A stretch of 64,000 nt of DNA from Labyrinthula sp. Ha (Eukaryota > Sar > Bigyra > Labyrinthulida > Labyrinthulaceae): assembly GCA_015227615.1 (NCBI GenBank), contig JAALGZ010000041.1:248001-312000 (forward strand). Direction: 5' to 3'. Of the stretch, positions 1-13,400 are shown in pieces. Both the position numbers and the translations under genes were made by a program. The notes under the pieces were generated by a model. The model was not told where the DNA came from. It did not search any database and saw nothing but the letters and a program-made list of their open reading frames with translations. Position 1 is the first letter of the stretch; every line of letters starts with the position of its first letter.

Positions 1-3000
1 AGACATGATTTTCAAACTTAATAATCACGGTTAACGTCCTTCCCAATCGAAAGTGATATATGTAAAACATAATTTATTTTGTCCAATATTCATAACACCA
101 AAAGTATTATATATTCTCATAATATCGGTGCCACAGTATACTGTTTCCAATAACAGGTTTTTATTCTATGTGCTAGTGGTATTGGTAAATTAAAAAAAAC
201 TTAAATGAACTTATGGGATAGTTAAATCTTCGGTTGCAATAATTAATTACAAGAAGGATAAATCTGCTCCCTTCCATAATACGTAATTCTTTAAGAATGC
301 AGCTGCTTGTTAATTTGCATGCTAGTAAAATTAACAATCAAGCTTTGATTCAAAAGAAGATTAATTAAGGAGTTCTCTCTTCCCAGATTGGGTGTTCCGC
401 AATAGATGTGTAACCATAGAAGGTTTGTTACTAGCTAGACAAATTTTGTTCAAGAACAAATGAAAGCAACTTCAAATACGTTTAAAATAAATGATATTTT
501 GAATATATTTTCTGTTCCATGTAAATATCGTTTACTTTATTTGATAATCTCTTAAACTAGTTAATGAGTAAAAACTAGTAACTGAAGGGGGTTAAAGCCT
601 CTTATTTTTAAAGAACAAAGAACTAGATCAGAGGCAGAGTAAACCATTTACCAATGATCATTTGGTTTGTGTTTTAAAAAAACTTGTCATTGTGTGATGT
701 AGAAGAAATTGTAGCAACTGGCCTAAGCTCTATTATAAAGATGACACATTGAGAGAAACCAAGATTAAGAGCAGATAAGCAAATGTGTATTACCGCTAAC
801 AGAAAAACTTTCCTATAAGAGGGAGAAATGATTATTTAGACGTTAACAAACATAATCATCGCTATTTCCAATAACGGGAAAATAGCTTTTGCATCTTCAC
901 TCAGTCATCTTAAGCTTTTATGTGTTAATAAAATCTGTTCAACATTGATTCATATTGCTTCAATTAATAAGATCAAAGGTGAGTTCTAGCCATAGTAATA
1001 GATGCAGCCACAAAAAATGTTTCATATATAACAACATACCTCGAGAACAAACTTCTCTGCACCTAAGATAAGTATCCACTTAAAGTATTGATATACCAAA
1101 CCAAATTTACCCGTAACAAAGAATTGAACTCTTCCAACTAAGATATGGTAGCAACTAGCACTAACAAGCATGGGAACGCAATGCCCATATAATGTATCAT
1201 TTGGAGCTATTTCACGAGTAAATTACTGTATGATTCATTAAGGAAGAGTGTACCTATTGATCGAAAGAAACAGAATGAAGAGCTCTTATAAATCTTGCTT
1301 TGATCTCTAGTAAAACATTTACATTTAGATGTGAAGCAAAGAAAATTTATCGTCATGAACCTTTTTGTTTGGAATAACCAATTTAGAAAGTTTTATATTG
1401 AGTGAAAACTTGGTAAAAGAAACAACTTTCTGTTTTCGAAAAGCTCTTATTGCTGATTCTAGTACCGAATCATCCACGTACTCAGACTATAGTCATATTG
1501 CAGTGTAATGTAGCAAGAAACGGAAGTTCAAAATTAAAGTTTCATTAAAAACGACCACACGAAACACTAATTTGATATCAGACAAATACCTAAAACCTTT
1601 TATCAATTATTTCATGTAGCTTTTTCTCAGGGACATTTTCATGAAGATCTGGTATCAAGAAAAATAAGACTCTGAAGAGTAGTAGTCAAACATGTTAACT
1701 TCTCCTCTAAGAAAATTATGGGTTTCAGGATTAGAATAGTTTTACCAAATTTAATCAAATAATGCTTGGTGAAGAAATCCTTATAGTAACTGAGGGCACG
1801 AAAACTTGTTAGAAATGAGCTGTACTAATAATTGAGTACATGGCTCATGGCATCATTAACAAGATGTCGATTGATACAGGTCAATGTATATTAGTGTTTA
1901 TATTTAGCGGAAGCATTAACCCATGGATAAATCTGGTGATTTTACAAGGATCTCTTAATACAGACCTAATACTAAGGATCTCAACAAAATGGAAAGTGAT
2001 TTTCCAGACACTTTAGATCACACAAATAAATAATCGCAACATTATTCGCACCTTAAAAAATAAAAATCCAAGGGTTGAACAACCTTTGACCAAATTTGGT
2101 TTCACGGAATTCCGATCTTATGGTTAATGCCTTGAGAAATACTTCTTAACTACAAGTTAAATCAGGTCCAACAATAAATTATTCCACGAAACTGTGCAAA
2201 ATATGTAAAAAAAAATATTATATGTCTAGAATTTTAGTTTTTTTATAAGAACTCTATGGCACCTGGCTAATTCAAGCTGTACACGTTCTCGGATGAGAGA
2301 TATTTTCTTGCTGTCAACAAACGCACTTAATAGCTTGCGCCAATGGGAAAAACTTAGATGGGGTAAAATTAAAGAGTCATTTTATTTTAATATTACAAAT
2401 AAATATATTTAATGTCGTATGCTGAAATAAATTCAATATTCATATATTTCTAAACATCTATAGCACTTGATATCCGTACTTGTACTTGTATAGGACGTAA
2501 TGTATGTGACTTAAAGATATCATATTGGCTGCACTTTTTATATTAAATCTGCTTTAATAAATTTATTTATACATATTATAAAAGAAGTGGTTTAAAGCTT
2601 GATCATTTTAGTCCGCATTCTGCAGTATTATCTAATTCTTCATGACACGTCTATTAGAAAAATAATTTCATTGACAAATATAGCATTACCCTACAAAATT
2701 GGTGTATCCAAATCTACTAAACTCAATTCTTATTTATTCATGATGATTATTCACAGTTCTGAGTTCAGTCAATCCAAATAATAGCACGCCATATCTCCTT
2801 TAATACATATCCTTGTTTAAAATTGTTATTTTTTCCTATATCAGAACTCGCTTTTTGAACAACATGAGTTGGTTTCTTGGCGCTAACCCTTGTTGTTTTT
2901 CCTACAAACATCGCTTTAATTTCTCCGTTTTGTTGAAGAAGCAAATTATTGATATATCTAATAAATTACTACTGTAAAAATTTAAGAGTTACGATAAATT

Positions 3001-3438
3001 GCCGAAATGAAGCTTATTTTGATGCCATTTTCACCACCAAAGAGTTGCATGAATGGGATAGAAAGCTTTAAGATTAGGGAGAACATAATTTAAGGCGCAA
3101 TTTGAGATTCTCGGTTCACTTATGGATAAAGTAGAGTATATTTTTTTTCCTTTTTCACTACCCTTATTATTACCCTAGGAAACTAGTACATTCTCTTGAA
3201 GAACGTGTCGAAAATTAACTCACCTTTCAGTAACAGCAAAAATTCATAGTGAAACACAAAAGGAAAATAGAAATACTTTATTTATGTTTTTTATGTAAAG
3301 AAATTTTATTTTCAACCCATTGCTTTTTTATTTCAATGTTTTTGTTTTTTTTTTATACTAGTCGTTAATTCTCTACATTCAAGAACACGTGATAAAGATA
3401 TAAAGAATTGAAAACAGAAGACTCTTCACGTAGAAGTT
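1..3438. other. Non-coding stretch, no gene recognised
   Basis: AT-rich sequence with stops in all frames. The longest frame in it is about 60 codons (2599-2781), starts with a non-ATG codon and looks like no protein I know. I see no tRNA, rRNA or clear repeat. The last 100-200 bases before 3439 should hold the promoter of the first seven-transmembrane gene, but I cannot point to a motif. Confidence 0.6.
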
Positions 3439-4476
3439 ATGGAAACATGTTATTTTCCTTTTATGCGTGGTGAAAATTCTACAGATTGTGATATCACCTT
3501 CCTCGAAATGTATCCGACTACCTCAAAATGGATAAGGGTTATTGTGTTTATTCCCGCGTTTCTTGTTTTACTGGCATCATCCCTTACTCTTTATAAATAT
3601 GTACAAAAAAATCTAAAGTCAATCTCAGTTAGGATACTATTTTATTCAAGTGATAAGTTTTCTAGGGAAGAAATTCTCCTACGGAGAAATCTATACACAC
3701 TTTTTTGTGGTACAATTGCCTGCTTGTTACTGTCCGTGTTTAGTTTCAATGGATTTTTCTTTGAAAATGGATTTGAAAGTACTCATGGACGAGTTCAAGC
3801 TTTCGTACTCTTCTCTGGTAATTCTTTCATAGCTTTAACTACCCTAAACTTTTACCCTATTCTAAAGAAACTTCTTGGAATAACTTCGTTTTGTCCAAGA
3901 GATGAGAAATTACTGAAAATAAGTGAGTTTATCGGTATGCCGTATACTATAATTCAAATTTTCATTATGGCTTTTCTCTTAACACTAGAAGATTTTGATA
4001 TATATCATTTTGCTACTGCTTTCCAACTATTATTCTGGGGGAATACACTTAGTCTTGCATATCCTCCTTACGCAATTTCCAATGTGTTAATTATGAGACT
4101 AGGAGATTTGCAGAAGATTTCAGCAAAGAAAGGGGGCTCAAAGAATTTTTCATCATTGAAAGTAAAAATTAAGTTTTTTCGACAAAATTCACTTGCCGCA
4201 GTTTCAGGTGGAGTCATTACACTCATCATATCACTTGTTAGAAGGTGGCTTGAGAACCCCAAGGTATTTTTAGTGTTTCTGCTGTTGGTGTCAAGTACAT
4301 TTGAAATTTACGTGCCAACACTTGTTGTATATAGTAAATATGTCTTACCTGGTCGTAGAATTCCTGGAGTTGGAAAACGAGATACAACAGCAGCTGTTTC
4401 AAGAATGAGTGGGAGTAAAACATCTACTCTTGAAGGATCAAAAGTAGTGCCACAAATGTCGAGAACAAAGTTGTAA
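3439..4476 (+). CDS. Seven-transmembrane protein, copy 1
   Basis: A 345-residue single-exon gene starting at ATG. Hydrophobic segments lie near residues 33-54, 86-106, 121-141, 165-184, 190-216, 252-268 and 275-300, which gives a likely seven-helix membrane protein. The N-terminus carries an N-glycosylation sequon (NST, residues 13-15) and a Cys, as in an outside-facing tail. The last 40 residues are hydrophilic and Ser/Thr-rich, as in a cytosolic tail. A paralogue with the same topology lies at 15676-16722. The blocks YPPYAISNVL, PTLVVYSKYVLPGRR and RMSGS-TSTLEGS are kept in both. The layout resembles a receptor or transporter, but I recognise no family signature such as a GPCR DRY motif, so function is unknown. 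Two Copia elements separate the copies. Confidence 0.8.
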   Translation: METCYFPFMRGENSTDCDITFLEMYPTTSKWIRVIVFIPAFLVLLASSLTLYKYVQKNLKSISVRILFYSSDKFSREEILLRRNLYTLFCGTIACLLLSVFSFNGFFFENGFESTHGRVQAFVLFSGNSFIALTTLNFYPILKKLLGITSFCPRDEKLLKISEFIGMPYTIIQIFIMAFLLTLEDFDIYHFATAFQLLFWGNTLSLAYPPYAISNVLIMRLGDLQKISAKKGGSKNFSSLKVKIKFFRQNSLAAVSGGVITLIISLVRRWLENPKVFLVFLLLVSSTFEIYVPTLVVYSKYVLPGRRIPGVGKRDTTAAVSRMSGSKTSTLEGSKVVPQMSRTKL

Positions 4477-4881
4477 AGAGTATCTGTAATACAGTTATAT
4501 ATTCCTCGGAGGTGCTTATATAGAAAAACTAACGTAGACTGAACCGTGAAACATTAGTGTAGACCTTGTTTATGCAGCATTGAGGATAAAGGATTTGCTC
4601 GTTTTGTCTTCCTCTTTTTGTAGAGGGTGAAAGAAGCCGGACTTGTCTTTTATTCTCCACTGTAACATCAATGCAACGTATCCTTGTAGTTATTTTTATT
4701 GCCACAGTACGCGTTCCAAATTAAGGACAATAGATGAAATTAGCTTTTGCTGAAATACTTTGGCAACAATAGTAATAGAGTTAAATGAAGTTCGAAACGG
4801 TTGCTCTGCTGGGTTAGGTTTTCATTAATTTTTTGAGGCAGATCTCCAAGACTGCTCTCAACCAGTCGCTTATGTAAATAC
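4477..4881. other. 3' flank of the membrane-protein gene
   Basis: About 400 bases between the stop of the seven-transmembrane gene and the target-site copy of the first Copia element. No ORF or RNA gene seen. It presumably holds the gene's 3' UTR. Confidence 0.5.
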
Positions 4882-4886
4882 AAGAT

Positions 4887-5013
4887 TTTTGTTTCTGTTT
4901 CTTATGTTCAAGAATTAAAGTATGCCTGGTGTTCAGAGGTAACTCTAGAATACCAACGCTAACTAACAATATGTATACGAAACTAAATACGCAGACTACA
5001 TATAAATACAACA
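4887..5013 (-). repeat. 3' LTR of Copia element A
   Basis: A 127-bp copy matching 9765-9903. On the element's strand it starts TGTTGTATTTATATGTAG. AAGAT at 4882-4886 is the target-site copy outside it. The inner edge could shift by a few T residues because both copies share a T run at the boundary. Confidence 0.85.
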
Positions 5014-8000
5014 CATTCCCTAGTTAGAGGTGGTATACTTTATTATTAAATGTATTTATTTTATTTCTTTGGAGCATTTTAGTCATCACGTCTGCAAAAT
5101 TTTCTTCAGTTTTAACATAGATCAACTTTGCTTTCATGGCTTCAAGCTCTTGCTTTGCAAATTTAAAACGGGTATCTAAATATTGATTTCTTCCAGCTGC
5201 AGTGTCATTCAATATCATCCTCATAGCAGGTTGATTGTCAACATACACAAACGTCTGAAAATCGATATTAAGGCTGCATGAAATAATAAATATTCCTTTC
5301 AATTTGCGGAGGGCTAAACTAATTCCGGCATATTCAGCTTCTGTAGAGTTATTCACAACAACAGGTTCGAGTTTAGATATAGCAACAATTAAATTGTTGT
5401 TGAGAAGAATAACAAATCCATAAGCAGAAAGCCTTCCAGGTCCATTTGCAAATGAACTATCAACAAACATCTTTAAATTGTTTTTTAGCTTTATGGTATC
5501 GTATTTTAAAATCAAATCTTTTTTGTCAAAGAAATATCGCAAGGTTCTACGCGCTTCAGAAAACGTATCAGCGGTAGGAGCAGACATATGTATGGATAAT
5601 ACATGTACAGCGTAAGCCACTTCTGGTCTTCCATGGTGCGTTACATAATTAATAATACCCACAATTTGTTGGTATTGCTCCTTGTTAAACAATATTTTAG
5701 AAGAGTCACTATTGAATTCGTTAGCCAAAGGAGTAGTGAGTTTCTTCTTAGATACTTCAAGTTGATGGCGAGTAAATCCTTTTGTAATATGATGAGCAAC
5801 TGATAATAAGCAAGACTGTCCAGAAGGAATGAGTTGTAATCCAACGTAGGTATCAGCTACAAGATTGAATTTCAGTTGAAACTTGCTTTCCATAAACTTT
5901 TCAAACATATTTATCATATCTTCCGTTCCGGGGTATAGTAAATCATCAACATAGATTAGTACTATTATCTTCATCCTTTCCTCATTGATAAAAAGACATC
6001 GTTCATTCATTAACGGCTTCATTTTAAGCTGCTCCAGTGCAGTAGTTAATGTTCTATGCCAAACCTTTGGCGCTTGCCTTAGACCATAAATGCTTGTCGC
6101 CGTCTTCCATACTAACGTGCTGTTTTGCCTTGGTGGATGTCCTTTTGGAAGTTCAAGGTAGATAGCTTCGTCGAGATGACCGTAAATAAAAGCTGCAGCT
6201 ATGTCCAGTTGTCTCATCCACATATTGATGCTTATAGTAATTGTAATAAATATTCGTATTGTTTGAATAGGAGCGACGGGTGCGTAGAAGCGGATATCCG
6301 TAGAAGAATAGTTGCTTCGTTGTGTTGCATCGTTCGCACAAATGCGGGTTTTGGCGATCCAATCACCTTACATATTTGTCGTGCATTTAAGCACTTCAGG
6401 CAATGGGATTATTTCAATATTTGTAGGAGGTCTTAGTACGATATCAAAAGATCCGATTCTTTCGATACTATCGATTTCTTTTTGATAGGCATCATACCAT
6501 AATTTTGCATCAGATCTTGATTTGATACTATGATAACTTCTTGGTGGAATTGTGGAATCGGTTATAGTAGAATTTGCTTCTAAATTCAGAACTCGTTGCT
6601 TCCTTTTTCGCTTCTCATGAATAATATTATTAGGCATAATATTGAAGTCGCCAATTCTATTTTTAGAATCGGAAATAGAAGAAGATGAAACAAAAGAGAA
6701 AGAAGAAGGTAAATTGGAGTTTGGATCGTTTGCCTTCCCTGATTGATCATTGTCTTCACTTTCTTTGCTGTAATCAATAATATCGAGTGTAGAGGCACCT
6801 TTTTCAAATAAAGTATCGTTGAGTTTTCTTCTAATGTTATAGGCGGATGCTTCAAGTTTATCGGCCTTTTTAAGGATTCGAATGTAGTATCAATGATGTG
6901 TCTATAAACTGAGGTAATAGTTCCAATTTCATCAAGTGTTATGGTTCTGAAACGTTGAACTTTTTTGTTTTATGGGTTAAGACATAAAGGAGCGGGAGAA
7001 GTTTGATCACGGCCACGATAAACTATTGGAGTAGTTCTGGAGAATTTATCCTTTTTTGTAGATAAAAGGGCGTGTCCACGTGATCCAAACATTCTAGTGT
7101 TGTTTATCTGTGTTTTTTGATTGAACACAGTTTCATAAGGTGGGCAATCTTTCTTTTTCGTAACAATATTTAGGATTCTGCAGCTGTAAAGTAGGCAGTA
7201 GCACCAGAATCTAGTAGATATGTTAGCCTGTGCTAGGAAAGTTCTGACCATGGACATAACAGTTCTGTTGTAGCGTTCTACTTTGCCGTTTTAACTTGGA
7301 AAATAGATATTGCTGTATTCTCTTTTTATTCCCTTTTATCACAGAAAGAGTCTAAGCTTGAGAATTCAGTTCCACGATCCGAAAATATACACTTTACTCG
7401 TATATTATGGTTCTTTTTTATCTTCTTCAGAAGTTTTATAATATTTCCAAAGATATTTGACTTGGTTTTAGTTAATATTGGAGTAATGAAGTCGCAATAA
7501 TTGCATATCAATAAAGAGGCATATTTATAACCTTGAATGGAAATAAAGAGAGAACCCATAGTATCGACGTGAAGTTTTAAGAAGGGTGTAGTTACTGTAA
7601 ATAGTTCATAGTTGTTGTAGTTGATGGTTTTTCCTTTGTTAGACTCAGTTAATTTTCCAGCAGCGCAGCCGAGGCAATAGAACTGTTTCATAGGTTGGAG
7701 TCCTATGCGTTCTAAGTATAGGTTGTCAACGTGTCCAAGACGATAGTGGGATAAGTCGGATGGTAGAGCGTTGAGGGAGTTGATACAGATGTTGTTGTTT
7801 GGCTTTAAAATAGCGTGCAAGAAAAAATGGTTATTGTTTCGAAACAAGTTGGAGATGTTAAGTCCGTTTTTTAGATATTGTGGTGTTATTAGGTCCTTTG
7901 ATAATAGCCATTCCATCGTCAATCAGCTTTGGTTCGGATATGATGAGAGAAATTTTGAAGTTTGGAACATAGGTTTCGTCTTTGAGAAGTGGAGATGTGT

Positions 8001-9750
8001 TGTTGTTGAGTAGAAGAGAAATGTCTCCAGTAGTGGTATTGAACTGTGTGGTTTTTAAAGCACCAGTTATAGAAACATTTTTTAAAGGTCTTGGATTTTC
8101 GAGGATGTTTTTATTGTTGGTAACGTATCCAGTGGCTCCAGAGTCGACCAGAGACTTGAGGCAATTCTCTTTGAATCTACAAGTTCAAGTCTTTTGTATC
8201 TTAATCTCATTGATTGTGATACTTATTCTTGCTAAGTTAATCTCGTTTGGAGTTTCTTCGAAGTATTTGTCTTCATCATTTTCTTGTGTTTCAGTATCAG
8301 AACCCTCAGAATTTTCATCGACTATATCTATTTTATTCACTCTTATAATTTTTAAGTGACAGTTTTGGAGTTTGTGTTCCGTAGAACGACATCCCCAGAA
8401 TCTGTTCTCTTTGATGGGACAACTGGACTTACTATGTTCCCATCCACCACAAGAAATACAGCGGTCACTTTTTTGCATTCTTTTTCGCTCTTGTTAACTT
8501 TAGTTTTCTTGATCCTAATATTGTTTTGTCTACTATTGGAGTTGTCACAGCGTAGGTTCATGTTGTTACTCAAAGTTTGAAAAAGTGAAATAGCTGCTTC
8601 TAGAGATGTAGATGGAAAGAGAAGCTTTTGAACTTTAAACATTGAATGAGGAATATGATGTAAAAAATCTTCAATTATTTCTCTGTTTTCCTTACCTCCG
8701 TGGGATATATATTCATCTAAACGTCGTTTAAATATAGATATATATGTGCTTAATTCACAAAACTGAATAGTAGCAAGTCTTCTTCTACTAGTTATTAACG
8801 CAGTTTCAATATCTTTTTCATAGTATTGTTTAATCCTTGAAAAACTTTTATAAAGATCAAAACTTTGATCGATATAATGAACAAGATCAGCAGATATTGT
8901 TCTTCTGATAATATGGAGAACCGATTGGATTTCCACCTCGTGGTTAATTTTAGCTAACTTAAACTTCTTTTTATCTTTGAATATGGGAAAAACGAAATGT
9001 TCGTATTCAATTAGAGCTCCTTCTAGTGACATTTTCATGAGAGAAATGGGTGTATTGTCAGAGTTCTCGTTATAAATATTTAATATTTTTGTATCATAGT
9101 TAATTTTAAGGTCTGTGCATAACTTCTTTGTTAGATCTTCGTGTGATAGTTTGTCTTGAATGTACTTTGGACATTGCATAGAATATCTAAGATGTTGGTC
9201 AAGTTGTTTTCTTCCAAGATAAGCAAACATAGAGGCTTCCCAATCCTTAAATTGGACCCAAGGAGAGCCTAGCTTTGGTAATTTACTTGAAATATTATCT
9301 TCTTTCATTATATTGTATTGGTTTGGTATCTGAGTAAGTGCGTTGTATTACTCGTTTTACCCAGTTTTGTAACGTTCGTCAACCTACCTTTTAGAGTAAA
9401 CTGTAGTTTATAATATTGAAGAGAAAGATAACCAACGTAAGGAACTGTATCTCTAGCGCAATACAAACTTATTGGTAACATACATATAGTACCAATAACT
9501 CGCACACAGTGTCGATACCTTAATAAGGTCTTTATTGTGATACTTGTACGAACATTCTTCTTGGTGGAGACGATGAATATGTAGCTAGATAAAGTTTCTA
9601 CAAGTAGACAGATCGCAACCAGAACTATAAATATGTTTTTCATGTAACTATCCTTTTAACTTTGAATTTATGCTTAATAAAGATATATATCAAGAGTTTT
9701 CGAGGCAGTAGGTAAAGGAAGACGAGGAAGGATAGAATCAGCGGAGAGAC

Positions 9751-9762
9751 TTAGGCTCTTAA
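9751..9762 (-). other. Putative primer-binding site of Copia element A
   Basis: On the element's strand TTAAGAGCCTAA lies 2 nt inside the 5' LTR. The same 12-mer lies 2 nt inside the 5' LTR of the unrelated-end element B (10417-10428). Its complement, TTAGGCTCTTAA, reads like the 5' anticodon stem and loop of a tRNA-Lys with a CTT anticodon. That would be half-tRNA priming, as known for Drosophila copia with an initiator-Met tRNA fragment. The tRNA identity is inferred. Confidence 0.5.
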
Positions 9763-9764
9763 AT

Positions 9765-9903
9765 TTTTGTTTCTGTTTCTTATGTTCGAGAATTAAAGTA
9801 TGTTTGGTATTCAGAGGTAACTCTAGAATACCAACACTAACTAACAATATATATATATATATATATACGAAACTAAATACACAAACTACATATAAATACA
9901 ACA
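9765..9903 (-). repeat. 5' LTR of Copia element A
   Basis: A 139-bp LTR, the partner of 4887-5013. It is longer because a TA dinucleotide tract (about 9848-9867) has expanded. AAGAT at 9904-9908 is the second copy of the target-site duplication. Confidence 0.85.
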
Positions 9904-9908
9904 AAGAT

Positions 9909-10299
9909 TTTTCCGATAAAAATATATAAGTTAAGACTTTCTTTTGTGAAATCTGAACTTATTTTTTCTTTAGCGCTATCACAAATTTGTTGTGACTAAG
10001 ATAAACTACTTCGAAGTTTTTAGAAAAATGAGGGAAAGAGTTTATTTCATTCTTCAAACTTGCATCATCGGGTAATCACTTCTTATTCCTTCGCAACAAT
10101 GGCTCTTAGTGTGTAATCTCAATTTTCTCTGAACTATATATCTCAATTTTTTTGTTGCGTTTGCTCTTCACAGGATTAACATATATATTCAGTCGGTAAT
10201 CCCTTCCGGAACTTCACAGCTTCTTCCTAGAACATCTCTTGACATATTCTAAATTCTCTTTCTGAACATTTCCAAGTCTGCAAGCCATGTATCAATTTA
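9909..10299. other. Spacer between two head-to-head Copia elements
   Basis: About 390 bases of host DNA separate the 5' LTRs of the divergent elements A and B. No ORF or RNA gene seen. Confidence 0.6.
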
Positions 10300-10304
10300 G
10301 TTTC

Positions 10305-10414
10305 TGTTAAATGAGAATAACATTGTGTAGTTCGTTTATTGAATATGGTAGTGTATTTTTGGAAAAAGACAGTTTTAACTTATTAACTTGAGGAAATATA
10401 AAAACAGTTTAACA
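10305..10414 (+). repeat. 5' LTR of Copia element B
   Basis: A 110-bp LTR bounded by TG and CA, starting TGTTAAATGAGAATAACATT. It is preceded by the target-site copy GTTTC (10300-10304) and followed after 2 nt by the putative primer-binding site. Confidence 0.9.
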
Positions 10415-10416
10415 GG

Positions 10417-10428
10417 TTAAGAGCCTAA
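10417..10428 (+). other. Putative primer-binding site of Copia element B
   Basis: TTAAGAGCCTAA, the same 12-mer at the same 2-nt distance from the LTR as in element A. It is complementary to a likely tRNA-Lys(CTT) anticodon arm; that identity is inferred. Confidence 0.5.
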
Positions 10429-13400
10429 ATAGTAGAAACAAGAACAAAAATACAAGTTTCATGAAGAAAGAAGGTTTCAAGATTGTTATATATTAGAACA
10501 ACAAAGGAAGGGATCTTTAGCTGTGAAAACCCATTGTTTGTTAAAGTTTTTCTTGCTCTAGTTCTTGACGGTATTTATTATTTCCGGGAATAAGTAAAAT
10601 TCAAATAGAAATGAACTTAAAAGAATACTTATAAGAGAAAATTATGACTAATAAATCCTTGAAAACAGATTGTTTATCAAAACTTGGAACACCAAATGTA
10701 GCTTATTTACATTGGAAAGCGGCAGCATTGTCATTTCTTGCAAAGAAACATTTGAAGGTATATTTGAATAAGCATGTCTTGAATCCCGTCATAGTACCAA
10801 CGCTACCTAAGTAAAAAATAAAGACGTCCCAACATATGGAGAGGTTGCCAAAGACTTTGTAACTAAGCTGATGGAAGTTAACTTTGGAGAGTGTCAAGAA
10901 GGTGACATTATTATGTATGAGAAAGATGATTTTAATACACCATTAGAATTGTTAAAGCACTCAACGGAAGCAATGGTATTCGCATATAAAATTACCACTG
11001 TTCTACAAGTGTCTGCAGATAAGAAGAGCTTTGTAAATGCAAGACTATATCATGGAGAAAATATTGAAGTTGCTAAAGGAGTTATTAGCTACAGTTATAA
11101 AAGAATTACTTCATTATATTGATGGAGAAGAGTCAGTAAGGAAAACTTTTTCGAATATAAATAAACACTTCCAAAAGGATATGGAGCAACAAAAGATACT
11201 GATAAAATAAAGATATAAGACTTGAAGTTTGAAAATATTGGAAAGTATCTAAGCAGCATGAAGGAACTAGTTTCTGAGCTCAGGTCAAATGGAGGTGAAC
11301 CAGACAGAGAGATGGTTGAAGAGATTATTAAAAAACTACCAGACAAAGTTTTTAGTGCTGCAAAGTTAATGTGTTCAGCTAGAGATATGGACTCTGCAAA
11401 CGACTATTTAGTTTAGATGAAAGTGAAGCTTGAACTAAGATCTAACAACAAGATTAACACGAAATGTTTAGAACAGCCATTTGAAGAACTAAAAATAAAT
11501 AAACGAGAATAAAACGTAAAGTCATCAGTTGTTTAAAGTGTGGACGACACGGACACATAAAGCCCAAATTTCCAAGTCCAAACGAACATTGTTATAAGTG
11601 TGGTTCAATATCACATAAATACAAGAACTGTAACTTGAAGTTAATCAGGATTGATAAACTTAAAGTAGTTGATTCTGAATTCGCAGAAGAGGAACTTGAC
11701 AACAGTCCTGAAGACAATCCAAAGGAAGAAGAGCAAGAAGTGTTCATAAATATGTGGAAGTTTTCTGTTTCTATAAACTAAATGTCTGCCTTGGGCACTT
11801 GCAGTTGCAGATATGGACAAAGTTGTATTAACGCAGTTGTAGACGGATGAGAAATCCACTGTATCACACCAAACCTAAATCTTTTAACAAATACAAAGAA
11901 AATTACAGACTTAAAAGTTTCAGTCGTATTATCTAAAGAAAGTATGGATACTGTGATTGGAACGCTGAAGTTTATGCTTCTAAATAATATTGAAATAGAA
12001 ATTGAAAATGCCATATACATTCCATCAGCAGAAGATGCAATTATTTCTGAATCTAAACTTCTTAAGTCAGGGGTTAATATTCTAAAGACGTCTAAGGAGT
12101 GTTGTTTAAAATACAAGGAACAGAAACTAATATCCTTGGAAAAGAGAAATGGCCATTTCATTCTTCACGGAACTCATAACTACTCAAATAAGATGCCTAT
12201 AAATAAAGTAAAACTCAATATCACGATTGCGCAAACGATAGTTCAACAACAGGACTCCCTGGATCATTATATATATATGGACACCTCAACAACAATATCT
12301 TAAAAAAAATAGGTTAGGAAAAATCAATAATAAGTTTTGTATTGAATGTGCATCGGGCAAGCAAGTAAGAAAAAAAATTAAAAGAAGTAAATCCAGATAA
12401 GACGTCACAGTTTATTGCAACATCTAAGTTTGAGAAACTTTATTATGACACAGTTGGTCCAATGGTGATAAGTAGGCGCGGCTTTCGTTATGCTGTAACC
12501 ATTGTAGACTCTCTTACAAGCTTCATTATATCTTTACAAACAAAATCCAAAAATGAAATATCGAATAAGATAATTTAAGTAGCTGAAAACTTGGAAAAGA
12601 TATATTCAACGTCAGTAAAATGTTTATTTTCGGATAACGGCACAGAATTCAACGACCTAAGAAAATATGCAGATAATCGAGGTATCAAAGTTGAACTTTC
12701 TTCTTCATATACACCTAACGAGAACGGCAAGGCAGAAAGATACAACAGAACAGTTTTTTCAGTTGGAAAAGCTATGTTGGTTCAAGCAAACCTAAACTGA
12801 TCTTTCTGGTGCTTTGCTCAAGACTATGCCACTTTGATTTTGAACTTTTTATCTAGGAAGTCTGAAGTTTCTGCATATCAACTGGTAAATAATAAAGCTC
12901 CGCCACTTGAAAAGATAATAGTATTTTGGATCCAGAGACTATATCATACCAAGCAACAAAAAGAAAATGGATCTAACTCATAAAGCAATTTTCCTGGGTT
13001 ATGATAAGATATCTCCCATGTTTCTTGCGTTTAACTTATCTACAAATAAGTTAGTCAAAGCCAGGGACGGAAAGTGGGATGAAGAAGGCACCATCCAAAA
13101 GTCCATTGATAATTTCCACAAAAATTCAAAGAAGGTGAACGAAGTATGTGCTCCAGATCAAAATATAACTTCCATTTATGACTCAGAGCTTTCAGAAACA
13201 GAAGGTGAGAGTTGCGAAGCATCTAGTGAGGCTGAAGACGAAGCAGAAGTTCTGTACACAAGTGACAAGGAAAACGGAATTCATCATACTCTTTTTTATC
13301 CTTTTCGTTTTGATGACATTTCTACCCAAAATATTGTGAACGGAAAACGTACGCGTAAAATGGTTATTAACCGGCTTCAAGTAACAGAACAGCACAAACC

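Larger units (their letters stand above)
4887..9903 (-). mobile_element. Ty1/Copia LTR retrotransposon A (broken fossil)
   Basis: A near full-length Copia element on the minus strand, about 5.0 kb between two LTRs. Parts in order from the 5' LTR: primer-binding site; a small leader frame; gag (about 9.3 to 8.2 kb) with two CCHC zinc knuckles; a protease region; integrase (about 7.9-7.0 kb); reverse transcriptase (about 6.6-5.5 kb, with the Copia-type AAFIYG and SIYGLRQAPK blocks); RNase H ending beside the 3' LTR. The order integrase before reverse transcriptase makes it Copia, not Ty3. The coding region is broken, with roughly half a dozen breaks. The two LTRs differ at about 6% of positions plus a longer TA tract in the 5' copy, so the insertion is not recent. 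AAGAT flanks both ends as a target-site duplication. Confidence 0.9.
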
